A stretch of DNA of 64,000 bases from Cognatundibacterium oligocarboniphilum (GTDB lineage Bacteria > Pseudomonadota > Gammaproteobacteria > Burkholderiales > Burkholderiaceae_D), in assembly GCF_013377855.1 (NCBI RefSeq), contig NZ_JABXYJ010000001.1, positions 248,001-312,000 of the forward strand, read 5' to 3'. Position 1 is the first letter of the stretch. Each line of letters starts with the position of its first letter. Both the position numbers and the translations under genes were made by a program. Below are positions 54,494 through 63,578 of this stretch, piece after piece. The notes beneath the pieces are model-generated. The model saw only the letters and a program-made list of their open reading frames with translations, searched no databases and was not told the origin of the DNA.

Positions 54494-54627
54494 GCCTTGT
54501 CTCCCAAAAAGCGGGACTATTCCCGGTTCTCCGGTCTCGTTACCGGTGGCTGTCATGCAGCACACCGGCGGTTGATGATGACAGCGCGCAGGTTGCGGCT
54601 ATCCGTGCAACGCCTGTAGCAGGAGAC

Positions 54628-54897
54628 TTATTCGCCTTCGCCGAATTTATCGTTGATCATTGCCACGATGGCGTTAAAGCAATCCTGTTCGTCAGCCCCT
54701 TCGGTTTCCAGCATGATCTTGCTGCCCTTGCCCGCCGCCAGCATCATCACGCCCATAATCGATTTTCCGTTCACCCGGCGGCCATTGCGCGCTACCCAGA
54801 CTTCGCTTTTGTATTTACTCGCCAATTGTGTGAACTTGGCGGAAGCGCGTGCATGCAAACCCAGTTTGTTAACGATTTCAATTTCTTGTTGAATCAT
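54628..54897 (-). CDS. ptsH: PTS phosphocarrier HPr
   Basis: An 89-residue phosphocarrier. NKLGLHARASAKF carries the phosphorylated His (about residue 15), and SIMGVMMLAAGKGSKI carries the regulatory Ser (about 46) that HPr kinase can modify. It sits between EIIA and EI, 21 bases after the EIIA stop and 134 before ptsI. Confidence 0.97.
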   Translation of the reverse strand: MIQQEIEIVNKLGLHARASAKFTQLASKYKSEVWVARNGRRVNGKSIMGVMMLAAGKGSKIMLETEGADEQDCFNAIVAMINDKFGEGE

Positions 54898-54918
54898 GCT
54901 GAACTTTCAGATCTCGGA

Positions 54919-55326
54919 TTAATTGGGCGACAGGCGAATACGGTTATCAATACGCAAGGCACCGTTCTGACCGCCCGCCAGCGCCATTTCGACCACCACA
55001 TCCAGTGCGTCGTTACGGTATGTGATAGCGCGCAACAGCATCGGCAGGCTGATACCGGCAATCGTGGCCACCTGGTCTGCCTCGCCCAGCTGGCGGCAGC
55101 AGTTCGATGGCGTACCGCCCATGATGTCGGTCATGACCAGCACCCCGGAACCGTCGTTCAGACGCTGCACGGCAGCGCGCGCCAGATGATTCACCTCTTC
55201 CGGATTCTGGTCGGCAACCACATCAATCGCCTCCAGACGCTCAGGCATACCGCGGAAAACATGCGCCGCTGCCTGGACGAAAGCCGATCCGAGCGGTGCA
55301 TGTGTCAATAACAGTATTCCAATCAT
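54919..55326 (-). CDS. PTS EIIA component, mannose/fructose-family (ManX-like)
   Basis: A 135-residue cytosolic EIIA of the mannose family. ILLLTHAPLGSAFVQAA contains the phosphorylated His (about 9), and GVLVMTDIMGGTPSNCCRQL is the conserved core. With no EIIB/C/D partners in the window it probably works as a regulatory phosphorelay end point, as in the incomplete PTS common in betaproteobacteria. It is 88 bases after gshB, on the same strand. Confidence 0.9.
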   Translation of the reverse strand: MIGILLLTHAPLGSAFVQAAAHVFRGMPERLEAIDVVADQNPEEVNHLARAAVQRLNDGSGVLVMTDIMGGTPSNCCRQLGEADQVATIAGISLPMLLRAITYRNDALDVVVEMALAGGQNGALRIDNRIRLSPN

Positions 55327-55414
55327 AATTTTTCAAAAATTTGGGGAGTATGTGTCAATTTCCATTATTTGCCCAAATAAAACAAGGCTCTTTAAATATA
55401 CTCCCCTGAGTATA

Positions 55415-56362
55415 TTAATTTCCCGCCAGCGCCGATTCGAGCGCATCGATAAACATCGCCGCCACATCAAACCCGGTCTGCTGAGTGATTTCCTGAAAAC
55501 AGGTCGGGCTGGTGACATTCACTTCGGTCAGGCAACTGCCGATGACGTCTAATCCTACCAGCAACAGACCTCTTTGATAAAGCTGCGGCGCCAAAGTCTG
55601 TGCAATCTCAAGATCTCTTTCCGACAAGGCTTGCGCCACGCCAACGCCGCCCGCCGCCAGATTGCCGCGTATTTCGCCATGCTGGGGAATCCGCGCCAGC
55701 GCGAACGGCACCACCTTACCGCCAATCAGCAGTATGCGCTTGTCACCCTGAACAATCTCGGGGATATAACGCTGAACCATGATGGTGCGGCTGCCGTTGT
55801 CGGTCAGGGTTTCGATGACGGAACCCAGATTCATGCCGTCGGCACCGATGCGGAAAATACCCATGCCGCCCATGCCGTCCAGCGGTTTCAGGATCACGTC
55901 CCGGTGTTCGCGGTGAAATGCGCGGATGCGCTCTGCATCGCGCGTCACCAGCGTCGGCGCAGTGAACTGGCTGAATTGCGCAATGCTGAGTTTTTCGTTG
56001 TGATTCCGGATCGCCGTCGGTTTGTTGAACACCCGCGCACCCTGCTGTTCTGCCAGCTCCAGCAGATAAGTGGCGTAAATGTATTCCATGTCGAAGGGCG
56101 GGTCCTTGCGCTGCAAGACCACGTCAAACGCCTTCAGCGCCACGTCGGTGGCTGCATCGGCGCGATACCAGTCGTCCGCTGTGCCGGTCAGATGAATCTG
56201 GCGGGCCGCTGCCGTCACCACGCCATTTTCCAGCGCGATATCCTGCGGCTCCATGGCGTAAATACTATGGCCGCGCCTGACCGCTTCGCGCATCATCGCG
56301 AAGGTCGAGTCTTTGTAGGTTTTGAACTGCGATAAAGGATCAGTCAGGAAAGCAATTTTCAT
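55415..56362 (-). CDS. gshB: Glutathione synthetase
   Basis: A 315-residue ATP-grasp ligase joining gamma-Glu-Cys and glycine. IAFLTDPLSQFKTYKDST at the N-terminus, PDM-type substrate residues in QRKDPPFDMEYIYATYLLE, the ATP-binding DVILKPLDGMGGMGIFRI glycine loop, and VGLDVIGSCLTEVNVTSPT (metal ligands) are present. The gene follows gshA by 33 bases. Confidence 0.96.
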   Translation of the reverse strand: MKIAFLTDPLSQFKTYKDSTFAMMREAVRRGHSIYAMEPQDIALENGVVTAAARQIHLTGTADDWYRADAATDVALKAFDVVLQRKDPPFDMEYIYATYLLELAEQQGARVFNKPTAIRNHNEKLSIAQFSQFTAPTLVTRDAERIRAFHREHRDVILKPLDGMGGMGIFRIGADGMNLGSVIETLTDNGSRTIMVQRYIPEIVQGDKRILLIGGKVVPFALARIPQHGEIRGNLAAGGVGVAQALSERDLEIAQTLAPQLYQRGLLLVGLDVIGSCLTEVNVTSPTCFQEITQQTGFDVAAMFIDALESALAGN

Positions 56363-56395
56363 AGCCCTACTTTCGCACCGGGAATACCGGTCAGA

Positions 56396-57694
56396 TTAAT
56401 AAATTTCCGGATTGGGGTCGGTTTTTTCCAGTTCCAGCGAAGCCGCCAGCAAAGCCAGCCTTGCAACCACACCGTACAGATAAAAACGGTTCGGCGCCGC
56501 AGTACCCGGCTTGGCTTTCATATCCGGTACCGCATGCTGTTGCGCAAAGGCCAGCGGCACGAAGTGCATGCCTGGCGTATTGAGGTTTTCATCCACGCCA
56601 CGGCCTTCATGAACGCGGTAGAAACCACCGACCACGTAGCGGTCGATCATATACACCACCGGCTCCGCCACCGATTCGTTGATCTGCTCGAAGGTATACA
56701 CGCCTTCCTGCACGATCACATCCGACACTTCCAGGCCGTCTTTCACGACTGCCATTTTGTTACGCTGCTTACGGTTCAGGTCGCGGACTTCATCGGAACT
56801 GTGCACGGTCATGATGCCCATGCCATAGGTGCCGGCATCGGCCTTGACGACAACAAACGGTTTGTCCTTAATGCCGTATTCCTTGTATTTTTTACGGATT
56901 TTCGCCAGCACGGTATCGACTGCCGTGGCCAGCGCATCTTCGCCGGTGCCATCCTGAAAATTGATGTTATTCACCCTGGCGAAATACGGGTTCAGCATCC
57001 ACGGGTCGATATCGACCAGCTTGGCAAATTTTTTGACCACCTCATCGTAAGAAGCGAAGTGATTACTCTTGCGCCGCATTGCCCAGCCGGCATGCACCGG
57101 CGGCAACAGCGTCTGTTCATTGATATCTTCCAGAATAGCCGGGATGCCCGCCGACAGATCGTTGTTCAGCAGGATAGTGCAAGGGTCAAAATCTTTCAGC
57201 CCCAGCCGGCGTCCGTTGGCTGAACGCTCCAGCGGCTCCAGAATCAGCTGACTACCGTCCGGCAGCGTCAGCGGCGTCGGCGCGGTAATCTCCGGCGAGA
57301 GCGAACCCAGCCGCACATTCAGGCCGGTCTGGCGGAAAATCTGCATCATCCGCGCAACGTTTTGCAGATAGAAAATGTTACGGGTATGGCTTTCGGGAAT
57401 CAACAACAGATTTTTTGCATCAGGGCAATATTTTTCGATCGCCGCCATCGCTGCCTGCACTGCCAGCGGCAGCATTTCAGACGCCAGATTATTAAATCCG
57501 CCGGGAAACAGGTTGGTATCGACCGGCGCAAGCTTGAAGCCTGCATTACGCAAATCCACCGAACAGTAGAAGGGCGGCGTATGTTCCTGCCATTCCAGCC
57601 GGAACCAGCGCTCAATCGCCGGTGTGGCTTCGAGTATTTTCTTTTCTAAATCGAGCAGGGGGCCGTTTAAGGCCGTGACGAGGTGCGGAACCAT
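56396..57694 (-). CDS. gshA: Glutamate-cysteine ligase, proteobacterial GshA type
   Basis: 432 residues, first step of glutathione synthesis. It is unrelated in sequence to E. coli GshA and belongs to the compact type found in many beta- and some gammaproteobacteria. PFYCSVDLRNAGFKLAPVDTN and FPGGFNNLA are conserved near the N-terminus. KPFVVVKADAGTYGMGIMTV with the Ala/Gly-rich loop is the ATP-binding part. It leads the operon gshA-gshB-EIIA-ptsH-ptsI. Confidence 0.93.
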   Translation of the reverse strand: MVPHLVTALNGPLLDLEKKILEATPAIERWFRLEWQEHTPPFYCSVDLRNAGFKLAPVDTNLFPGGFNNLASEMLPLAVQAAMAAIEKYCPDAKNLLLIPESHTRNIFYLQNVARMMQIFRQTGLNVRLGSLSPEITAPTPLTLPDGSQLILEPLERSANGRRLGLKDFDPCTILLNNDLSAGIPAILEDINEQTLLPPVHAGWAMRRKSNHFASYDEVVKKFAKLVDIDPWMLNPYFARVNNINFQDGTGEDALATAVDTVLAKIRKKYKEYGIKDKPFVVVKADAGTYGMGIMTVHSSDEVRDLNRKQRNKMAVVKDGLEVSDVIVQEGVYTFEQINESVAEPVVYMIDRYVVGGFYRVHEGRGVDENLNTPGMHFVPLAFAQQHAVPDMKAKPGTAAPNRFYLYGVVARLALLAASLELEKTDPNPEIY

Positions 57695-57838
57695 AGTAAC
57701 CTTTGTTGAAGTGCTTGCTACCCGCCGGTACCGGCGCAGTCATCGCTGCAATGGGTCGGGACCGGGGGCATGGTGACTTTGCTAGCTTGGGGTGAAATGA
57801 CAGGAATCAAGTCACTTCCGCAGATACCCCTACCAACT

Positions 57839-58141
57839 TCAGGACGATTTGGCCAGCAGGCTGAAATGCTCCACCACCGGCGGGGCCGCAAAATACGGGC
57901 CGACGATCGCACGCCACTGCGTAAATGCCGGAGATTCGCGGAAATCAATGGTGTGGTTTTCCAGCGTTTCCCAGAAAATCATCAGGGCATAGCGTTCCGG
58001 CGATTCGATACCTTTGTTGACTTTAAAGCCGCAGAATCCCTTGGCGTGGGAAATCACTTCTGCCAGGCCACGCTGGATGGCGGCGTCGAATTCGGTCTGC
58101 TGACCGGGATGAATACGGATATCGGCAAGTTCGAGAATCAT
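57839..58141 (-). CDS. Antibiotic biosynthesis monooxygenase (ABM)-domain protein
   Basis: A 100-residue dimeric alpha/beta-barrel type protein (ILELADIRIHPGQQTEFDAAIQRGLAEVI ... LMIFWETLENHTIDFRESPAFTQWRAIVGPYF). Members include quinol monooxygenases and heme-degrading enzymes, but most are uncharacterised, and no heme ligand signature is clear. It stands alone, about 145 bases upstream of gshA on the same strand, and could be co-transcribed with it. Confidence 0.85.
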   Translation of the reverse strand: MILELADIRIHPGQQTEFDAAIQRGLAEVISHAKGFCGFKVNKGIESPERYALMIFWETLENHTIDFRESPAFTQWRAIVGPYFAAPPVVEHFSLLAKSS

Positions 58142-58243
58142 GATGGGCTCTTTGACAGAAAATGGTGTTGGAACAAATTGCGGATCAGTCTCACATTATG
58201 GCATTAATTGGCGCTCCGATTATCGACGGCGCCACAATCTGCC

Positions 58244-59263
58244 TCAGACCAGCCCCTGATCGGCCAGCTCCTTTTTGAGATAGGCGTAAAACACCGGTGC
58301 TGCCACCACGCCGGGAATGCCAAACAGCGTTTCCATGACCAGAATCGCAGTCAGCAGCTCCCAGGCGCGCGCATTGATCTGAGCCCCGATGATACGGGCA
58401 TTCAGGAAATATTCGGCTTTATGAATCACTACCATGAAAACCAGCGAAACCAGGGCAATATTCAGGGAATGTGACAAAGCGACAATGACCAGCACCGAAT
58501 TGGAGATAATGTTGCCCGCCACCGGAATCAGCCCGGCAATAAACGTAATCGCAATCATGGTTTTGGTCAGCGGCAGATGCACCCCGGCCAGCGGCAGGAT
58601 CAGCACCAGATAAACCGCCGCCAGCAAGGTATTAATCAGCGAAATCTGCACCTGGGCAAACACGATCTTGCGGAAAATCCTGGCAAACTGTCTGGCGCGC
58701 TGCTGCAAAGCGGCAGCGAAAGGTTTGCGGTTTGCCGCGGCCGCTGTACTGCGCAATGCCACCAGGCTACCGATCACCATCCCCAGCAGCAGGTGCACGA
58801 TCAGGTGTCCCGCCTCCGGCACCAGCAATTTTGCTTCACCGGCATGCTCACGCAGCCAATGTGCAATCATTGTCTGCAAGGCGTCGACATCTTCCGGGAT
58901 GTTAGTGCTCACCCATTCCGGCATCTGGCTACGGCTGGCTTCCAGAATATCGGCCAGTCGCTGCAGCAGATTATGCAGGTTGCCGGCATCGCTGCGCAGG
59001 AAAACATGCCCGCCCCAGATCCCCAGTACCAACACCAGCATCAACACTGCCGACAACAAGGCCACCGCAATCAGACGCGACTGACGATGGCGGAACCGTC
59101 TTGCAATCGCCGGCGCCAGCATGTGCACCAGCGAATACACCAGCAGTCCGGAAAACAGGGCGACCAGTAATCCGGCTTTCAGCACCAGCAGCAAGCTGAT
59201 GCCGGCAACGAGATAAGAAGCGTAAGCCGAGGCAGTCTGACGGAAATCCTTTTGCACGAGCAT
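58244..59263 (-). CDS. AI-2E-family transporter
   Basis: A 339-residue inner-membrane protein with about seven hydrophobic helices and a central loop region (about 85-150), typical of the AI-2E/TqsA/PerM fold. Conserved LAGVHLPLTKTMIAITFIAGLIPVAGNIISN (about 225-255) identifies the family. Substrates range from autoinducer-2 to cations, and the name does not prove a quorum-sensing role. It starts 9 bases after the MAPEG gene stops. Confidence 0.88.
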   Translation of the reverse strand: MLVQKDFRQTASAYASYLVAGISLLLVLKAGLLVALFSGLLVYSLVHMLAPAIARRFRHRQSRLIAVALLSAVLMLVLVLGIWGGHVFLRSDAGNLHNLLQRLADILEASRSQMPEWVSTNIPEDVDALQTMIAHWLREHAGEAKLLVPEAGHLIVHLLLGMVIGSLVALRSTAAAANRKPFAAALQQRARQFARIFRKIVFAQVQISLINTLLAAVYLVLILPLAGVHLPLTKTMIAITFIAGLIPVAGNIISNSVLVIVALSHSLNIALVSLVFMVVIHKAEYFLNARIIGAQINARAWELLTAILVMETLFGIPGVVAAPVFYAYLKKELADQGLV

Positions 59264-59272
59264 GGTCTCTCC

Positions 59273-59662
59273 TTAACGAATCAAGCCAGACAGTCCCGCC
59301 ACAGCCAGCAACAGCAGGATAAAAGCACTGGTTACAGACAAGACAAAGCCGGACGCACGCTTGGCCGGGTTCCGGAAATAGGCAAGCGCATACCAGATAC
59401 GGCTCACCACCCAGACTGCACCGGTCAGCGCCGCCCATCGGTCACTGAACCAGAATGCACACAGCCATAAAGAAGGCAGGAAAAAAGCCAGCTGTTCCAG
59501 CGTATTCATCTGCACCCGTAAAGCGCGCAGGAATTCGGGCGGCCCATCCACCGCCGGCGCTTTTACCTGATAACGCCCACGCGCCCTGCCTGCTTCTGCG
59601 GCGGTCCAGAAATAAACGAGTAAAGCAGCAATACTGACCCAGGAAGTCCAGAAAAAAGACAT
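59273..59662 (-). CDS. MAPEG-family membrane protein
   Basis: 129 residues from the ATG at 59662 (GGAG upstream), with four hydrophobic helices. The glutathione-binding signature of the family is recognisable in QMNTLEQLAFFLPSLW and ISRIWYALAYFRNPAKRASGF. MAPEG proteins are glutathione transferases or peroxidases in membranes, so a link to the nearby gsh genes is plausible but not shown. Confidence 0.88.
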   Translation of the reverse strand: MSFFWTSWVSIAALLVYFWTAAEAGRARGRYQVKAPAVDGPPEFLRALRVQMNTLEQLAFFLPSLWLCAFWFSDRWAALTGAVWVVSRIWYALAYFRNPAKRASGFVLSVTSAFILLLLAVAGLSGLIR

Positions 59663-59707
59663 AAACACACTCCGGCTGAATACATCAGAAAGAAAAAACC
59701 GATTGAA

Positions 59708-59756
59708 TTACTCACGATCACCTGCATCTATATGTGAGTAACTATCGTGATCACAA
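59708..59756. promoter_or_regulatory. Overlapping inverted repeats (operator-like)
   Basis: Two interleaved inverted repeats: TTACTCAC (59708-59715) with GTGAGTAA (59734-59741), and TCACGAT (59712-59718) with ATCGTGA (59744-59750), which is followed by TCAC. The two pairings exclude each other. They lie between the MAPEG start and the glycine-zipper gene, a divergent promoter region of about 245 bases; a regulator-binding site is more likely than an RNA switch. Confidence 0.45.
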
Positions 59757-59907
59757 GATACAAACAAGGCGCAACCTGTCTATTTCATCCATCATTGAAA
59801 CATAGATTTACATCTCTTCTGTCCACGGAATCAGAACTTCCGGCGTTAAACAGACACTAACCCCAGACAGACTGATGATCATTTGCAATTTGCAGCGAGG
59901 TAATTAT

Positions 59908-60423
59908 ATGAATTTCACACTAAAACAATTTTCCCTTGGTACTTCACTGCTGGCGCTCGCATGCGCCCTGCCTGCCGCACAGGCAGCCGATTTTGAGGAT
60001 TATGCCCGCGTCATCAACGTCCAGCCACAAGTCGAGCAAATCAATATGCCGCGCCAGGAATGCCGTACCGAATATGAAACGATACAGCGGCCGCAGGAAC
60101 GCAGTAACTCCGGCGGCATCATCGGCGGTATTGCGGGCGGTCTGCTCGGCAGCCAGGTCGGCGGCGGCAACGGCCGGATCGCAGCTGCAGCAGCCGGTGC
60201 GCTGACCGGAGCCATCGTCGGCGACCGCATGGACAATAACAATCAGCAAGGCGGTTACGACAGCCGTCCGATACGCCAGTGCCGCACCGTGGACAGCTGG
60301 CAGACACGCACCAACGGGTATGCCGTGACCTATGAATACAATGGCCGCACCTATACTTCGGTAATGCCTTACGATCCCGGTTCACGCCTGCGCCTGCATG
60401 TGTCGCTGACACCGCGTCCATAA
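59908..60423 (+). CDS. Glycine-zipper 2TM-domain outer-membrane protein
   Basis: 171 residues from the ATG at 59908 (AGG 9 bases upstream). A signal peptide is cleaved at AAQA (about residue 22). The central glycine zipper GGIIGGIAGGLLGSQVGGGNG (SlyB/RcnB-type) is followed by AAAAGALTGAIVGDRM. Two CR-pairs (RQECRTEYE, RQCRTVDSW) may form a disulfide. The C-terminal half is tyrosine-rich (GYAVTYEYNGRTYTSVMPYDPG), as in proteins annotated as surface antigens. Function not known; related proteins stabilise the envelope. Confidence 0.87.
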   Translation: MNFTLKQFSLGTSLLALACALPAAQAADFEDYARVINVQPQVEQINMPRQECRTEYETIQRPQERSNSGGIIGGIAGGLLGSQVGGGNGRIAAAAAGALTGAIVGDRMDNNNQQGGYDSRPIRQCRTVDSWQTRTNGYAVTYEYNGRTYTSVMPYDPGSRLRLHVSLTPRP

Positions 60424-60458
60424 GTACATCCGGCACAGCACTGTGCCATTCCTTCAAC

Positions 60459-60484
60459 AAAATGCCGCACTCAGCGGCATTTTT
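60459..60484 (+). terminator. Rho-independent terminator
   Basis: AAAATGCCGC-ACTCA-GCGGCATTTTT. The GC core and U-run lie 36 bases after the glycine-zipper stop. A second perfect hairpin, GGCACAG-CA-CTGTGCC, lies just before it at 60432-60447. Confidence 0.88.
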
Positions 60485-60595
60485 CATAAATATTTCCACA
60501 AACCAACATTAACTGCCTCTCTATTGAGCAGCAACAGCGACTGTTTATAGTATGATCTTGCGGCAAACTTAATGCTTCCGCTCCGTCTCCAGTCC

Positions 60596-62065
60596 ATGAA
60601 AAACATCTTAAAAAAATACGGTCTGCTGGTATGGCTATCGCTCATCCTCTTAACCGGGTTCATGATCACGCTGTTTACCGGGTTCATCGCATCCCGCAAT
60701 CTGCTACAGCAACAAATTGCTGAGCAGAGCTTGCCGGTCACCAGCGATGCTGTCGTTGCGGAAATCCAGAAAGAAATCCTGCGTCCGGTGCTGATTGCGT
60801 CGCAGATGGCGAGCAACACGTTTGTCCGCGACTGGATGAACGCTGGCGAGGAAGATCAGACGCAAATCACCCGTTATCTGAAAGAAATCAAGGCAAAAAA
60901 TAATGCGGTTTCCGTTTTTCTTACCTCCGGCCTGACACACCGTCAGTACAATGCCAGCGGCACACCAAAAACCCTCAGTGAAACCGATGCACGGGACGCA
61001 TGGTTTGCAAGGATGCGAAATCAGAAAACACCTTACGAAACCAGCGTCGATGCCGATGCGGCCAATCACGACAGCATGATGATTTCTGTCAGACACCGGG
61101 CCATTGACGAGAATAAGAATTTTATCGGCGTCGCTGGCATCGGGTTTGCATCCGATACTGTCAGAAATCTGATCGATCAGTACCAGAACCGGTTTCACCG
61201 CAAAATTTATCTGGCCGACACCAAAGGCAACATCCTGCTGACAGGCAGCAATGCCGGAAATCTACGCGGTAATCTGACCGGCATTGACGGCTTGCAAGCA
61301 CTGGCGCCACGGATTCTGGCAAACCGCAAAAATGAACCCCTGCACCTGGAATACAGTTCTGATGCCGGCAACGTGCAGCTCAGCACCCGCTTCCTGCCTG
61401 AACTGGGCTGGCATCTGCTGGCCGAGCAGGACACCGGCAGCGATATCCAGCCCTTGCAGAATGTGTTTCTGATTAATCTCGGTATCAGCACTGCGGTAAT
61501 GCTGCTGGTGATCGCCATCGCCTGGCGGAGTATCCGGCGTTACCAGAAAAAACTGGAGACCTCCGCCGAAACCGATGCTCTGACCAAACTGCTGAATCGT
61601 CATGCCTTTGATTTCGTCTTTCAGCAGGCACTGCTCGACAGCGAACGATCAAGGCAGCCGATATGCGCTGCACTGATTGATATTGATTTCTTCAAAAAAA
61701 TCAACGACAAGCATGGGCATCTGGTCGGCGACCATGTGCTGCGTGAAATTGCCGCCATCTGCCGCCGCTCACTGCGGGAAAGCGATATCCTGTGCCGTTG
61801 GGGCGGCGAAGAATTTCTGGTGCTGCTGAAAAACTGCACACTGGAAAAAGCGACATCGATTGCAGAAAATCTGCGCAACACCATCGCCAGCAATGACTTC
61901 TCACGCACCACCGATCTGCTAAAGCAAAAGCTGACTGTCACCGTCAGTATGGGCGTTGCTGAATGCAAAAACCACGAAACGGAAGACAGTGTGTTTGAAC
62001 GTGCAGACCAGGCTTTGTATCAGGCCAAAACCAATGGCCGCAACAGCGTTTATTTTTCCGAGTGA
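60596..62065 (+). CDS. Membrane diguanylate cyclase (CACHE-type sensor plus GGDEF)
   Basis: About 489 residues; ATG at 60572 also open. Two membrane segments (about 9-30 and 300-320) flank a periplasmic sensor of about 265 residues that reads as a double-CACHE domain (ETDARDAWFARM, SVDADAANHDSMMISVRHRAID, FIGVAGIGFASDTVRNLIDQY). The GGDEF domain follows, with active GGEEF in CRWGGEEFLVLL and an intact inhibitory I-site RESD five residues before it, so c-di-GMP product inhibition is expected. The last 16 bases overlap the convergent DUF2520 gene. Confidence 0.93.
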   Translation: MKNILKKYGLLVWLSLILLTGFMITLFTGFIASRNLLQQQIAEQSLPVTSDAVVAEIQKEILRPVLIASQMASNTFVRDWMNAGEEDQTQITRYLKEIKAKNNAVSVFLTSGLTHRQYNASGTPKTLSETDARDAWFARMRNQKTPYETSVDADAANHDSMMISVRHRAIDENKNFIGVAGIGFASDTVRNLIDQYQNRFHRKIYLADTKGNILLTGSNAGNLRGNLTGIDGLQALAPRILANRKNEPLHLEYSSDAGNVQLSTRFLPELGWHLLAEQDTGSDIQPLQNVFLINLGISTAVMLLVIAIAWRSIRRYQKKLETSAETDALTKLLNRHAFDFVFQQALLDSERSRQPICAALIDIDFFKKINDKHGHLVGDHVLREIAAICRRSLRESDILCRWGGEEFLVLLKNCTLEKATSIAENLRNTIASNDFSRTTDLLKQKLTVTVSMGVAECKNHETEDSVFERADQALYQAKTNGRNSVYFSE

Positions 62066-62883
62066 TGCCGCTTTGACGCCAGCTGGCGTGTCAGTGGGAT
62101 AAAGCTGCGATACAGTTCGCCGGTATCCCGGTTCCAGCACTGCACGGCGGCCTGCTGCCGGCTGACAGTCTCCAGATCGCCGCGTGCGATCGGCCCGGTC
62201 AGGGCAGCGGCGCATCCCATCGTCAATGCATTTTCTAGTGACTGCCGCGCCAGCGGCGCAGCCATTGCCAGCGCCTGCTGCGGCGGAATGCCAGCAGCCG
62301 CATAGGTTTGCAGCGCCACCTCAATCAGTGTCACCAGATAATTACTCGCAAAGACGGAACCCGCGTGATACAGCAGCTTATTGGCGGCACTGATCTGCAC
62401 CAGCGTGGCGCCGGCGCTCTGCAATGCAGGCGAGAGGACGTCCAGCGCAAGCGCGTCACCTTCGATGCTGCAGATCGTACCGCTGAAGTCTGCTGCCACC
62501 AACGCCGGATTGGCGAAGCTGCGCACCGGATGCACGCTGGCCACAGCAACACCGGCAGCTGTGGCAGCCTGCAATTCGGTGGAGGCTTTGGAACCGCTGC
62601 AATGAAAAACCACATTCCCCGGTTGCAGCACATCCTGTTTCACTAACTGCTGACAAACGGCCGCCAGATGATCGTCCCCGACGGCCAGCATCCAGACATC
62701 TGCCGGCGTCAGTTGCGCCCAGTCTGCGACCGCTGTGCCGGCACCGGCAAAGGCACACGCCTGCTGCGCGCTAGGCAAAGTACGATTCAGTATCTGCTGC
62801 ATCTGAAACGCAGCGCTGACATGAAAGCGCTGCGCCAGCACCCGGCCGACTTTACCGGCTCCGATGACAGAAAAGCGCTTCAT
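62050..62883 (-). CDS. Rossmann-like and DUF2520 domain protein
   Basis: 277 residues. It begins FSVIGAGKVGRVLAQRF, a NAD(P)-binding Gly motif. The N-terminal half resembles the pyrroline-5-carboxylate reductase/F420-oxidoreductase-type Rossmann fold. The C-terminal half (about 130-260) is the DUF2520 helical domain (AANKLLYHAGSVFASNYLVTLIEVAL), which resembles the ProC/ketopantoate-reductase partner domain. The biochemical activity is unknown. It overlaps the Crp/Fnr stop by four bases and so is translationally coupled to it. Confidence 0.85.
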   Translation of the reverse strand: MKRFSVIGAGKVGRVLAQRFHVSAAFQMQQILNRTLPSAQQACAFAGAGTAVADWAQLTPADVWMLAVGDDHLAAVCQQLVKQDVLQPGNVVFHCSGSKASTELQAATAAGVAVASVHPVRSFANPALVAADFSGTICSIEGDALALDVLSPALQSAGATLVQISAANKLLYHAGSVFASNYLVTLIEVALQTYAAAGIPPQQALAMAAPLARQSLENALTMGCAAALTGPIARGDLETVSRQQAAVQCWNRDTGELYRSFIPLTRQLASKRHHSEK

Positions 62884-63578
62884 GCGTCTGCCTCGTCCGG
62901 AAAACGGCGCAAACCATCGAGATTCAGAATCGTGATGCCGCCGTAATCAACCGTCAGCAGTTTTTTCTTTTCCAGCAATTGCAAAGCCTGATTCGCTCTT
63001 TGGCGCGACACGCTGGAGATATAGCCGATTTCTTCCTGGGAAATCTGTAACTGCATGCTGCTGCCCGGATTCAGATAGGGATTGAACATGGAAGCCAGAC
63101 AACGCGCAACGCGGGTATCAGGGTCCAGCATACGGTCATATTCGACCAGCGAAATAAACAGACCCAGCCGCTCATTTAACTGATGCAACAGGAAACGGTT
63201 AAAGGCAATGCTGTGGTCCAGCAAAAAATTGAACGTGCTGCGCGGCATGTAGGCAACGCGGGTATCGCGCAGCGCGACAACGTCGTAACGCCGTGGCTCG
63301 GTCTTGAGCAGCGAGCCTTCGCCAAACCATCCGCCTGCCAGCATACAGCTGAAGGTCACGGTTTTTCCGTCCGGCGAAATACTGCTCATTTTCAGGAAAC
63401 CTTCCATCACGCCCATCCAGTGATCGACCGGATCGCCCTTGCGGCAGACATACCCGCCCGCCGGGATAAAGCGCTCCACCACTTCATCTTCCACTTTCTG
63501 CATATGCTCAGGAGCCAGCATGCCGGCCCACATGGTCTTTGCAAATCGTTGCCGGGAATCATTCCTGTTATTTGTCAT
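62880..63578 (-). CDS. Crp/Fnr-family transcriptional regulator
   Basis: 232 residues. The cyclic-nucleotide-binding-type beta-barrel is at about 30-150 (IPAGGYVCRKGDPVDHWMGVMEGFLKM, GEGSLLKTEPRRYDVVAL), then a dimer helix, then a helix-turn-helix at about 175-225 (ISQEEIGYISSVSRQRANQALQLLEKKKLL). There is no N-terminal Cys cluster, so not an oxygen-sensing FNR. The effector is unknown. It is divergent to the acyl-CoA ligase start and could regulate it. Confidence 0.9.
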   Translation of the reverse strand: MTNNRNDSRQRFAKTMWAGMLAPEHMQKVEDEVVERFIPAGGYVCRKGDPVDHWMGVMEGFLKMSSISPDGKTVTFSCMLAGGWFGEGSLLKTEPRRYDVVALRDTRVAYMPRSTFNFLLDHSIAFNRFLLHQLNERLGLFISLVEYDRMLDPDTRVARCLASMFNPYLNPGSSMQLQISQEEIGYISSVSRQRANQALQLLEKKKLLTVDYGGITILNLDGLRRFPDEADA

